Assembly: GCA_016708905.1 (NCBI GenBank)
Contig: JADJEV010000003.1
Location: forward strand, 1,488,001-1,552,000
Reading direction: 5' to 3'
Length of the DNA: 64,000 nucleotides
Origin: Candidatus Methylophosphatis roskildensis
GTDB taxonomy: Bacteria; Pseudomonadota; Gammaproteobacteria; Burkholderiales; Rhodocyclaceae
Part shown: piece after piece, positions 52,136 to 60,102 of the stretch
Layout of the letters: the number at the start of each line of letters is the position of its first letter
Numbering within the stretch: the first letter of the stretch is position 1
Made by a program: the position numbers and the translations under genes
Notes under the pieces: model-generated
What the model saw: only the letters and a program-made list of their open reading frames with translations
Told to the model about the DNA's origin: nothing
The model's database searches: none

Positions 52136-52402
52136 CTACTTCAGAAAGTATTCGAGCAGCGGGTTGCGGAACAGCACGATCAGGGCGATGACCAGGCAGT
52201 AGATGGCCAGCGATTCGATCATGGCCAGGCCGATGAACAGCGTGCGCGTGATGGTCTTCTCGGCCTCGGGCTGGCGCGACAGGGCGTCGAGCGCGCTGGA
52301 GATGGCGCGACCCATGGCGATGGCGGGCAACATGGTGCCAAGCGCGATGACCAGACCGGCGACGATGGTCGACAGCATGCTGAACAGGTGGAGGTCGTTC
52401 AT
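52136..52402 (-). CDS. atpE: N-type ATPase c subunit
   Basis: 88 aa, two helices joined by the polar loop ALSRQPEAEKT. The ion-binding Glu is residue 63 in AMIESLAIYCLVIALIVLF. Compared with the Na+-binding c subunit of Ilyobacter (Gln32, Val63, Glu65, Ser66, Thr67, Tyr70), Glu, Ser and Tyr are kept (63, 64, 68), but Gln is Met30 and Thr is Leu65. That loses two groups of the Na+ coordination network. It overlaps atpB by 4 bp. Confidence 0.93.
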   Translation of the reverse strand: MNDLHLFSMLSTIVAGLVIALGTMLPAIAMGRAISSALDALSRQPEAEKTITRTLFIGLAMIESLAIYCLVIALIVLFRNPLLEYFLK

Positions 52403-53142
52403 GGTTTCTCCTTGTCATTCGGGTTTGCAACAGCCGGCGCCGGCGGGACGGCGACCGAGTTCCCGGCGTCGAGCGGCTTTTCGGGTTCAATGGCGCCTGC
52501 GATATAGATGAGTGCGAGGATGCCGAAGATATAGGCCTGCACCACTGCCTCGATGACATGCAGCATCAACAGAGGCACCGGTACCAGGAAGCCGGCGATC
52601 AGCAACACCAGGAGCGCCGCCATCTCCAGGCTCATCATGTTGCCGAACAGGCGGATGGCCAGCGCAAGGGTGCGGGTGAGTTCGCTGATGACGTGAAACG
52701 GCAGCAGGATCGGGCTGGGCTCGGCGTAATGCCGCAGATAGCCGCGCAGGCCCTTGGCGCGGATGCCGTACCAGTGGGTCGAGGCGAACACCAGCAGCGC
52801 CAGCGCGGCGGTGGTCGACAGGTCGCGGGTCGGCGCATGCACGCCGGGAATCAGTCCGGCGAGATTGGCGGTCAGGATGAACAGCCACAGTGTCGCCACG
52901 AAAGGCAGCACGCGGCGTACCGCGGCGGCTGGCAGCACCTCGCCGATGGCGCGCTCGATCACCGCCACGATGCCCTCGGCGATGGTCTGGCGGCGCGCCG
53001 GCAGCACGGCCAGACGATGGGTCAGCAGCACGGCCGTGAGCCCCAGCAACAGCATCACGGCCCAGGTGGTCGCCACGGTGTCGGTAATGGCCAGTGGTCC
53101 GAGATTGAATAGCACGTTGCCGCCCAGTGCTTCACCGTTCAT
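52399..53142 (-). CDS. atpB: N-type ATPase a subunit
   Basis: 247 aa, five to six helices. The essential stator Arg is in ELTRTLALAIRLFGNMMSLE, and the following helices ALLVLLIAGFLVPVPLLMLH and AVVQAYIFGILALIYIAGAI are typical. The start at 53142 overlaps the previous stop by one base, leaving no room for atpR. Confidence 0.93.
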   Translation of the reverse strand: MNGEALGGNVLFNLGPLAITDTVATTWAVMLLLGLTAVLLTHRLAVLPARRQTIAEGIVAVIERAIGEVLPAAAVRRVLPFVATLWLFILTANLAGLIPGVHAPTRDLSTTAALALLVFASTHWYGIRAKGLRGYLRHYAEPSPILLPFHVISELTRTLALAIRLFGNMMSLEMAALLVLLIAGFLVPVPLLMLHVIEAVVQAYIFGILALIYIAGAIEPEKPLDAGNSVAVPPAPAVANPNDKEKP

Positions 53143-53414
53143 CAGCGATCCTTCATGAAACGATAGGCGTTGTAGGCGCCGAGCGCGATACCCAGCACGA
53201 TCAGGCTCACCGTCCAGCGCACCGAGTAGCCGGCCGTCAGCGAGTCGAGCCAGCGGCCGAGATAGGCGCCGCCGACAATTGGCACGACGAACAGCAGGCC
53301 CACCGTGCCGCCGTAGAAGGCGATGCCTGCCCAGGTGGCCGGCGCGCGCTCGCGTTCTTCGAGGCGGCGCACGTCCTTGCCGGTTTCCTCGATCAGCTTG
53401 TCGCGGTCGGTCAT
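53142..53414 (-). CDS. atpQ: N-type ATPase small membrane protein AtpQ (ATPase gene 1/AtpI-like)
   Basis: 90 aa. An N-terminal charged part (RDKLIEETGKDVRRLEERER) is followed by two helices (AFYGGTVGLLFVVPIVGGAY and RWTVSLIVLGIALGAYNAYR). Matches the small protein known as ATPase gene 1 that follows atpC in N-ATPase operons; relatives of AtpI help c-ring assembly. It overlaps atpC by 4 bp. The AtpR protein that normally follows is missing. Confidence 0.85.
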   Translation of the reverse strand: MTDRDKLIEETGKDVRRLEERERAPATWAGIAFYGGTVGLLFVVPIVGGAYLGRWLDSLTAGYSVRWTVSLIVLGIALGAYNAYRFMKDR

Positions 53415-53827
53415 TCGCCCACCCCCTGCCGGACGCGGCCCGAGAGTTCGCCAAGACGCCGCACCAGCGCATGTTCGATTTCGCTCAGGGTCGCCCGCGA
53501 GGTGTGGATATCGGAATCCGCCCGCGCCATTTCATCTTCCAGTTGCCGGACGATGCCGACGCGCTCTTCGCCGAGAAAGTAGCGCACCGTCGCCAGCGTC
53601 AGCCGCTTGTCGGTCACGCTCAGCACGCCGCCCGGCATCGCCAGATAGCGCCAGCGGCCCGCAGCGTCGACAAAGCGCGCCAGTCCGTAGCGCAGCACCG
53701 CCACCATGTGCGCGTGCCCGGCCAGCACGCCGAAGCTGCCGCTGCCGTCGCCCGCGATGAACTGCACGACGTCGTCGAAGTGCTTGGCACCGTGGCTGTC
53801 GTGCAGGTGCAGCGCGAAGGATTTCAT
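53411..53827 (-). CDS. atpC: N-type ATPase epsilon subunit
   Basis: 138 aa. Beta-sandwich domain GDGSGSFGVLAGHAHMVAVL and YLAMPGGVLSVTDKRLTLAT, then C-terminal helices (VGIVRQLEDEMARADSDIHT, SEIEHALVRRLGELSGRVRQ). The ATG at 53827 overlaps atpD by ATGA; the longer open frame upstream is the shadow of atpD. Confidence 0.9.
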   Translation of the reverse strand: MKSFALHLHDSHGAKHFDDVVQFIAGDGSGSFGVLAGHAHMVAVLRYGLARFVDAAGRWRYLAMPGGVLSVTDKRLTLATVRYFLGEERVGIVRQLEDEMARADSDIHTSRATLSEIEHALVRRLGELSGRVRQGVGE

Positions 53828-55194
53828 GGCGGCATGGCGCCGCGCATATAGCAATCGGCCTCGCTGCTGCTGTCGTAGCGGCCGGCGATGATGCCCTCGC
53901 AGTCGACGATGGTCTGGGCCAGCGGAACGCGCGCGCCGGGTATGCCGGTGTGATCGGCCACCACGGCGAAGGGCTGGGTCAGGTAGCGCTGCAGCCGCCG
54001 CGCGCGCTCGACGATGCGACGATCGTTCTGCGACAGTTCCTCGATGCCGAGCATGGCGATGATGTCCTCCAGCTCCTGGTAACGCGCCAGATGTTCGCGC
54101 ACGGCACGGGCAGTCTGGTAGTGTTGCTCGCCGAGCACCCGCCGATCCATCATGCGGCTGCCCGAGCGCAGCGGATCGACGGCCGGGTAGATGCCCTTGG
54201 CCGCCTGTTTGCGCGACAGGATGACCGTGCTGTCGAGATGGCCGAGCACGGTCGCAACGGCCGGGTCCGACATGTCGTCCGCCGGCACATAAACGGCTTG
54301 CACCGACGTGATCGAACCGCTGCGCGTCGACACGATGCGCTCCTCGAGCGAGGCCACCTCGGTCAGCAGTGTCGGCTGGTAGCCCACCGTCGCCGACATG
54401 CGCCCCAGCAGGCTGGAAATCTCGCTGCCGGCCTGGACGAAGCGGAAAATGTTGTCCATCAGGAACAGCACCTCGGTTGCCAGCGTATCGCGCAGGTATT
54501 CGGCGTAGGTCAGCGCCGTAAAGCCGACGTGGAAGCGCACGCCGGGCGACTCGTCCATCTGCCCGTAGACCAGCAGCGCCCGCGCCAGCACCGCGGCATC
54601 CTGCATCTCGTGCCACATCTCGTGGCCTTCACGCATGCGCTCGCCGACACCGGCGAACACCGAGACGCCGTGCATCGTGGCGCTGATCGCATGCATGAAC
54701 TCCATCATCAGCACGGTCTTGCCGACGCCGGCGCCACCGAACAGGCCGGTTTTTCCGCCGCGCACGAACGGGCAGAGCAGATCGATGACCTTGATGCCGG
54801 TTTCGAGGATCTGCGTCGGAGGCAAGGTATCGACGAGTGCCGGCGGCGCGGCGAGGATATTGCGGAAGTCGTGCTCGGGCAGGGCAACGCCGCCATCGAG
54901 CGGCTCGCCGAAGACGTTGAGCATGCGGCCGAGGCAGCCGGGATCGACCGGCACATGCAGGGGCGCGCCGCGATCGAATACCGGCATCCCGCGGTACAGC
55001 CCGGCAACTGCGTGGAGGGCGATTGCCCGCACCAACGTCGGATCCAGATGTTGGCAAACGACGAGCACATAGCGCCCGCTGCCGTTGGCGACATCGAGCG
55101 CCTGGCCGAGCGGCGGCAGGTAGTCGCAGCGAACGTCGATGACCGGGCCTTGCGCTGCCTCGACTCGGCCGACGGAGCGAGCATCCAGGGCCAT
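53824..55194 (-). CDS. atpD: N-type ATPase beta subunit (catalytic)
   Basis: 456 aa. Walker A GGAGVGKT, catalytic Glu in FAGVGERMREGHEMWHEM, Walker B LFLMDNIFRFVQAGSEIS, and LGRMSATVGYQPTLLTEVAS. The DELSEED loop is changed to EELSQND. First gene of the operon atpD-C-Q-B-E-F-A-G; all junctions from atpD to atpB-atpE overlap, showing strong translational coupling. N-ATPases are accessory enzymes beside the housekeeping H+-ATP synthase, which would be elsewhere in the genome. Confidence 0.95.
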   Translation of the reverse strand: MALDARSVGRVEAAQGPVIDVRCDYLPPLGQALDVANGSGRYVLVVCQHLDPTLVRAIALHAVAGLYRGMPVFDRGAPLHVPVDPGCLGRMLNVFGEPLDGGVALPEHDFRNILAAPPALVDTLPPTQILETGIKVIDLLCPFVRGGKTGLFGGAGVGKTVLMMEFMHAISATMHGVSVFAGVGERMREGHEMWHEMQDAAVLARALLVYGQMDESPGVRFHVGFTALTYAEYLRDTLATEVLFLMDNIFRFVQAGSEISSLLGRMSATVGYQPTLLTEVASLEERIVSTRSGSITSVQAVYVPADDMSDPAVATVLGHLDSTVILSRKQAAKGIYPAVDPLRSGSRMMDRRVLGEQHYQTARAVREHLARYQELEDIIAMLGIEELSQNDRRIVERARRLQRYLTQPFAVVADHTGIPGARVPLAQTIVDCEGIIAGRYDSSSEADCYMRGAMPP

Positions 55195-55386
55195 TTTCTG
55201 CGTCGATTTCTACCTGGTCGTCTTGTTGGCTTTCCGACGACAGTGTAATGCCGATCGCCATCGATTGGGCTGCGCCCGTCCGCAGCCGATCACCGCCGCG
55301 ACGACAAACTCAATGGTTTCGCATCGATTCGCGAGCAGGATCGAGCGGGCGTCCGGAATGTCCGGCACCAGCCTACCGACAGGCTG

Positions 55387-56163
55387 CTACTTTTCGACGA
55401 AGGCGCGCTCGATCACGTAATCGCCGGGCTCGCCGATGCGCGGCGAGATGCTGAAACCGCGCGCGTCGAGAATGGCGCAGGTGTCCTTGAGCATGCCCGG
55501 GCTGCCGCAGATCATCGCGCGGTCGGTCGCCGGATCGAGCGGCGGCAGGCCGATGTCCGCGAACAGCGCGCCGCCGACGATCAGGTCGGTGAGCCGGCCC
55601 CGATTGCGGTAGGGCTCGCGGGTGACGGTCGGGTAGTAGATCAGCTTCTCGCGTACCTCTTCGCCGAAGAACGCGTTGCGCGGCAACTCCTCGGCAATGT
55701 AGTCGGCATAAGCCAGTTCGCTGGTGTGACGAACCCCATGGACCAGCACCAGCTTCTCGAAACGCTCGTAGGCTTCCGGATCCTTGATGATGCTCAGAAA
55801 GGGCGCCAGACCGGTGCCGGTGGCGAACATGTACAGATGCCTGCCCGGCAGCAGATCGTGCAGCGTCAGCGTGCCGGTGGGTTTGCGGCTGACCAGAACC
55901 TCGTCGCCCTCCCGCAGGTGCTGCAGGCGGGAGGTGAGCGGCCCGTCGGCCACCTTGATGCTGAAGAACTCGAGATGCTCTTCGTAGTTGGCGCTGGCGA
56001 TGCTGTAGGCACGCAGCAGGGGGCGGCCTTCGACTTGCAGGCCGAGCATGACGAAATGGCCGTTGTGGAAGCGCAGGCCCTGGTTGCGTGTGGTCTTGAA
56101 ACTGAACAGCGTGTCGTTCCAGTGATGAACGCTCAGCACACGTTCCGCAGCAATGGTGGTCAT
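55387..56163 (-). CDS. fpr: Ferredoxin/flavodoxin-NADP+ reductase
   Basis: 258-aa FAD enzyme of the bacterial FNR type. FAD site LLRAYSIASANYEEHLEF and KPTGTLTLHDL, NADP site FATGTGLAPFLSII and AMICGSPGMLKDT, and the ending VIERAFVEK, which is characteristic of subclass I bacterial FNRs. It reduces ferredoxin or flavodoxin with NADPH, for biosynthesis or oxidative-stress defence. Its stop codon falls in CCGACAGGCTGCTA (55376-55389), identical to the end of the MITE repeat. Confidence 0.93.
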   Translation of the reverse strand: MTTIAAERVLSVHHWNDTLFSFKTTRNQGLRFHNGHFVMLGLQVEGRPLLRAYSIASANYEEHLEFFSIKVADGPLTSRLQHLREGDEVLVSRKPTGTLTLHDLLPGRHLYMFATGTGLAPFLSIIKDPEAYERFEKLVLVHGVRHTSELAYADYIAEELPRNAFFGEEVREKLIYYPTVTREPYRNRGRLTDLIVGGALFADIGLPPLDPATDRAMICGSPGMLKDTCAILDARGFSISPRIGEPGDYVIERAFVEK

Positions 56164-56384
56164 CGGTTTCTCAGGGAAGGTGTCCTGTCAGCTCGCCGCC
56201 CGGCAAAGCTGTCGGACCCTCCGATCAATTCGTGCAATGCTCAATTTGAGAGCAAATCGGGAAATTTGTGCGCGATAACCATAGAAGCAATGGTTATCAA
56301 CGGCCCACTTGCATCGCACGACCGATAATATCGCAGCCGGTCCACAGCGGCTGACGATGCCTGCAGTCAGATACGGACTCGCGC

Positions 56385-57065
56385 TCAGCGGTCCGGCACC
56401 TTGCCGGTCCCAGGGGTCGGCGTGTTCGGGCCTTCAATGAGTTCGTCGATCACCGTGCTGTTCCGGAGCGCCGTGATCGCTGCATCGCGAGATTTGTCGG
56501 GAACTCGCAGCGTATAGAACCCCCCCTGCCCCGGACCATCGGCGATTCGCGCGCCCGCGTTCGAAAGGGCTGCGGCGATCTCGCGTGCGGTCGCTTCGGG
56601 CTTGAAGCGGGCGCGCAGCGATACGGCGGTAGCGCCATTGATCGAGCGGACCTGGGTTGTCGAAGCATCGCCGGCGTGCTCATCCGCAGGCGAATTGACC
56701 AGCAGGGCAGCGAGAAAGCCGGCCTGAACCACCACCAGCAGCAAAGCCGCCGCATATCGTGGCGGCGAATAGAGGGTGCGCATCCAGCGTTCGAGCCACA
56801 CGGCAATGCCTGCCTTGCGCCGAGGGCTGAACTCGCGCATTCGTCGGGTGAACGCATCCAGCCCGGCCTCGGGCGCACGCTCCTGTTTGCGCAGCTCGAG
56901 CTCGCCGCGCAGTTCTCGCCAGTCGTCGAGCTCGGCACGTGCGTCGGACCGGACAGCCAGCATCGCCTCGAACCGAAAACGTTCGTCCGCCTGGAGGTCG
57001 CCATTCAGATATGCGAACATCGTCGCGGTCATACCTTCATCGGCGCGAGTCGTCTTTTCGGTCAT
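56385..57065 (-). CDS. Transmembrane anti-sigma factor
   Basis: 226 aa. The cytosolic N-terminus (MFAYLNGDLQADERFRFEAM, RAELDDWRELRGELELRKQE) resembles anti-sigma domains but lacks the zinc HxxxCxxC motif. One membrane helix lies at about 103-122 (YAAALLLVVVQAGFLAALLV). The periplasmic part (VSLRARFKPEATAREIAAAL, GARIADGPGQGGFYTLRVPD) resembles the I9/fervidolysin-propeptide-like fold found in other anti-sigma factors. One base after the sigma factor gene, so cotranscribed; it should hold that sigma factor until an envelope signal arrives. Confidence 0.85.
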   Translation of the reverse strand: MTEKTTRADEGMTATMFAYLNGDLQADERFRFEAMLAVRSDARAELDDWRELRGELELRKQERAPEAGLDAFTRRMREFSPRRKAGIAVWLERWMRTLYSPPRYAAALLLVVVQAGFLAALLVNSPADEHAGDASTTQVRSINGATAVSLRARFKPEATAREIAAALSNAGARIADGPGQGGFYTLRVPDKSRDAAITALRNSTVIDELIEGPNTPTPGTGKVPDR

Positions 57066-57066
57066 T

Positions 57067-57678
57067 TCAGTTACTCCAGGCCTCGAGTCGCCCGAGACAG
57101 CTCTTCATCTTCTGGCGAGCATGAAAAAGGCGGGTCTTCACGGTGTTCTCCGGGCAGGACTGGATCCGCGCCACTTCGTCCAGCGACAGGCCCTCGAGCA
57201 GAACCAGATACAGGCATTCGCGCTGCTCGTCGGGTAGCTTGTCCATGCAATCGGTCAGCATGCGCCGCTGATCGGCGGCTTCGACCATCTGGTCCGGGCG
57301 CAAGGCCTGGTCTTCGATCAGCTCCGCATGCGCGTCCACTGGAACGTGATCGTTGCGGCGCGAACGCAGCCTGTCGACGACCTTGTGATGCGCGATGCCA
57401 AGCAACCATGTGCTGAATCGCGATTCGCCGCGAAATCGTTGCGGGTTCTTCCACACTTCAAGCAGCGTATCGATGGTCACTTCCTCGGCCTCCGCACGGT
57501 CATTCAACCGATTCAGGGCGAACGCGAAAACGCGGCGGTTGAACGAACCGTACAACTGCTGCATCGCAGGCTGGTCGCCGCGTTCAACGGCGACCAGCTG
57601 GGCGCGTATGCGCTGTTCGTCCGGATCGGTGTTTCGTGTCGTCATCTCTGAGTCGCAGGAAGGCGTGTGCAGGTTCAA
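57067..57678 (-). CDS. ECF-type sigma-70 factor
   Basis: 203 aa. Region 2: AVERGDQPAMQQLYGSFNRR, AEEVTIDTLLEVWKNPQRFR and STWLLGIAHHKVVDRLRSR. Region 4: DKLPDEQRECLYLVLLEGLS and LDEVARIQSCPENTVKTRLF. Lacks regions 1.1 and 3, as is usual for ECF factors. It directs transcription of a regulon under control of the anti-sigma gene next to it. Likely targets include the surface genes at 60103 onward, which were on its upstream side before the IS701 insertion. Confidence 0.92.
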   Translation of the reverse strand: MNLHTPSCDSEMTTRNTDPDEQRIRAQLVAVERGDQPAMQQLYGSFNRRVFAFALNRLNDRAEAEEVTIDTLLEVWKNPQRFRGESRFSTWLLGIAHHKVVDRLRSRRNDHVPVDAHAELIEDQALRPDQMVEAADQRRMLTDCMDKLPDEQRECLYLVLLEGLSLDEVARIQSCPENTVKTRLFHARQKMKSCLGRLEAWSN

Positions 57679-57730
57679 ACGGACTTTGTCCGCATTGCAT
57701 GATCGGGCCGGATTATCCTAGATTCCTTAG

Positions 57731-59248
57731 TTCTACTTTGTCGGATTAGAAAGCCACTTCTTTCCGTAGCCATCTGATATAATGCAACACGTTGTTTATC
57801 AATGTGAATTACACGGAGTTGTCAATAACCATGTCAACTCAAATACTCGGATAGCATTACTGCTATCGTCCGCTCCGCCCTGGAGCACCTTGAATCGCAC
57901 TTCTGCGCGTACGTCCCCTGTTTTTCCAGCGCTACGCGCTCGGTCAACCAGGCGGCGATGCGCTACGTCCGGGGTCTGTTTCAGTCGCGCAAGGCCAACA
58001 TGGAGCAGATGGCCGAAGTCGTTGCGGACGCCCATTACCAGCGCCTGCACCACATGCTGAGCGAATCCGCTTGGGATCGGTGCGCGGTCTATGAACAGTT
58101 GGTGATCGATGCCAACACGCATTTCGGCAGCCTCGGCCCGTGTGCCTTGGTCATCGACGAGAGCGGGTTTGCCAAGAAGGGCGAGATGTCCGCCGGTGTG
58201 GCCCGGCAATGGAACGGGCGGCTGGGCAAGACGGACAACAGCCAGGTCGGTGTCTTCGCCGCCATCACCTGCGAGAACGTGGCGGCGCTGGTCGATGAAG
58301 AACTGTACCTGCCGGAACCCTGGACACGCGATGAGGCCCGTTGCCGGCAAGCGGGCATTCCTGAGGACGCACGGGCTTTTCGGACCAAGGGAGAAATCGC
58401 CTTTGCGATGATCATGCGGGCTCGCCGGGCGGGGCTGCAATTTGCCTATAGCGTGTTTGACGGCGGCTACGGCCACCTGCCTTGGCTGTTGCGCGATCTT
58501 GACGACGCACGTGAAGTCTTCCTCGCCGAGATGCATTCGAATCAAGCCATCTATCTCGAGGATCCGGCCGCGGCGATGCCCGGGCGCTGTCCCAGCAGGA
58601 AGGGCCGTCCGCCGACACGCCTGGTAACGCACGCGAGCGCCGAAACGGTGACCGACTGGGCACAGCGGCAGCCGACATCGGCCTGGCGGCAATTGTCGGT
58701 ACGTGACGGCGAGAAGGGCGAGGTCATGGCCGAGTACCTGAAGACCCGGGTGTTTGTCTGGGACGGGCGAGCCTCCCAGGCACGTCAATTGCATCTGCTG
58801 GTGCGCCGCGAGTTGGATGGATCGAAACTCAAGTTCTGTCTGTCCAACGCCAAGGCGAACGCCTCGTTGCGCCATCTGGCGATGATGCAGGCGGCCCGTC
58901 ACTTCGTCGAACGGGCGTTTGAGGACGCCAAGAGCCAATGTGGCATGGCCGACTATCAGGTGCGCCTCTGGAACGGTTGGCATCACCACATGACCCTGGT
59001 GATGATCGCGTTGATGTTCCTGGCCAAGGAGCGACTGGCCAACCGGAAGACGGCGCAACTGTTGTCCTGCCGCGATGTGGTCGAGATGCTGCGTCATCGC
59101 CTACCCCGCAAGATCGACTCCGACGAAGATCTCGTCCAATCCATCGCCGAACGCCACCAACGACGACGAAGTGTCATGGATTCTGCATACCGGCGTCAAG
59201 CTGAAATCCTTGGTCGATCAGGTTGAAATGCAAACTGACAAAGTAGAA
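57731..59248 (+). mobile_element. IS701-family-like insertion sequence
   Basis: 1518 bp. The left end begins TTCTACTTTGTCGGATT and the right end, read inward, TTCTACTTTGTCAGTTT, so the terminal inverted repeats share at least 12 bp exactly. The 4-bp direct repeat TTAG flanks it at 57727-57730 and 59249-59252, fitting the YTAR target preference of IS701 elements. It encodes one transposase. It sits between the ECF sigma gene and the TpsB gene cluster. Confidence 0.85.
57958..59226 (+). CDS. IS701-like DDE transposase, 5' end possibly frameshifted
   Basis: 422 aa from the first in-frame ATG. DDE residues: Asp in CALVIDESGFAKKG, Asp in YSVFDGGYGHLPWL, Glu in HFVERAFEDAKSQCGM. Similarity appears to continue upstream of this ATG (AIVRSALEHLESHFCAYVPC), to about 57840, without an ATG in that frame. 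A well-placed ATG at 57831 (GGAG upstream) reads MSTQILG then stops at TAG; a one-base insertion or two-base deletion near 57850 would join the two. The copy may therefore be inactive, or use a shorter start. Confidence 0.82.
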   Translation: MRYVRGLFQSRKANMEQMAEVVADAHYQRLHHMLSESAWDRCAVYEQLVIDANTHFGSLGPCALVIDESGFAKKGEMSAGVARQWNGRLGKTDNSQVGVFAAITCENVAALVDEELYLPEPWTRDEARCRQAGIPEDARAFRTKGEIAFAMIMRARRAGLQFAYSVFDGGYGHLPWLLRDLDDAREVFLAEMHSNQAIYLEDPAAAMPGRCPSRKGRPPTRLVTHASAETVTDWAQRQPTSAWRQLSVRDGEKGEVMAEYLKTRVFVWDGRASQARQLHLLVRRELDGSKLKFCLSNAKANASLRHLAMMQAARHFVERAFEDAKSQCGMADYQVRLWNGWHHHMTLVMIALMFLAKERLANRKTAQLLSCRDVVEMLRHRLPRKIDSDEDLVQSIAERHQRRRSVMDSAYRRQAEILGRSG

Positions 59249-59252
59249 TTAG

Positions 59253-59479
59253 TCGGACGCGCCCGATGGTGCGTTCGGGCAGGTGTCGGGCAGGTGTATG
59301 GCGCGAAGCGACGACGCAGCAGGGCCGCTCCCTGCAAGGAGGAGCGACAAAGCCATACGCCTGCCCGGACGTGCCAGCCGGTGCGTAGCGGGCTCACCCG
59401 TTTGGAGAGGCTCGTCGAAGCGGCATCGGCTACGCTCCATCTGCGATTGCGAGGGCCACGCAGCGACCAACTGAGGAAT
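59253..59479. other. Short non-coding stretch between IS701 and MITE copy 2
   Basis: 227 bp with an imperfect inverted repeat (GGGCAGGTGTATGGC with GCCATACGCCTGCCC) at about 59287-59365. No gene is supported. Confidence 0.4.
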
Positions 59480-59753
59480 CTAGCAGCCTGTCGGACTTGA
59501 TTCGTGGGATGCGTTGTCGCCAAACCGGGATGGATGCAAGGCGCATCGCGCAGGCAATGGTCGTTCCATTGCCAAGCGGTGCAACGCCGCAGACGCCCGG
59601 TTTGGCGGCAACCCTTCGGAACGGGGTCGATTTGGGCGCATCGCGGTGTTGCGCCTCCTCGCTTGGGGGACACCCAAGCTTCGTCGGCGCGCCTTGCGCT
59701 GCATCCCAAATCGACCCCGTCGCACCCACGAAGCAAGTCCGACAGGCTGCTAG
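59480..59753. mobile_element. MITE-like nested palindromic element, copy 2
   Basis: 274 bp, nearly identical to 18686-18958 with the same CTAGCAGCCTGTCGGACTTG terminal repeats. Differences cluster in one arm of the inner hairpin (GCATCGCGCAGGCAATGG against the copy-1 GCACCGCTTGGCAATGG), so the inner palindrome is broken here. It carries no gene. Confidence 0.8.
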
Positions 59754-59997
59754 GATTATTGCATGCGCCGATCAGCGAAGTGCCGTCGAAGCCGCAGCAT
59801 CGCCCGGGCGTCGTTTGTCGTTCTATGACGACAGGCTTTTATCTGGACGACGCTATTGAACTGGGCTAGCATTGGTCGTCCCATCGATCGACGCCGGACG
59901 CGCTCGGCGTGGCTCGCAAGTCGGGCCCGAAGGAAATGCTTCAAGCCCGGAAAAGTCGATTCACGCACCGGGCTGGCTTTCAGTTGGAGGCAACGCC
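59754..59997. other. Leader region upstream of the TpsB gene
   Basis: No gene seen before the small frame at 59998. This region, with the IS and MITE insertions upstream, separates the sigma factor operon from the TpsB cluster and should contain the TpsB promoter. Confidence 0.4.
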
Positions 59998-60087
59998 ATG
60001 CGGCTGAATCCCTCGCCCGATTTCTTTGAACCCCGTTCGTATTCGATTCGACCAAGTCCTGTATTGAATGGAGGGCTTGACCGCTGA
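59998..60087 (+). CDS. Possible 29-residue leader peptide
   Basis: ATG at 59998 follows GGAGG at ideal spacing and reads MRLNPSPDFFEPRSYSIRPS PVLNGGLDR before TGA, ending 15 bp ahead of the TpsB start. It could be a leader ORF affecting TpsB translation, or chance. No homologues known to me. Confidence 0.3.
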   Translation: MRLNPSPDFFEPRSYSIRPSPVLNGGLDR

Positions 60088-60102
60088 CTTCTCTTTTCTG
60101 CG

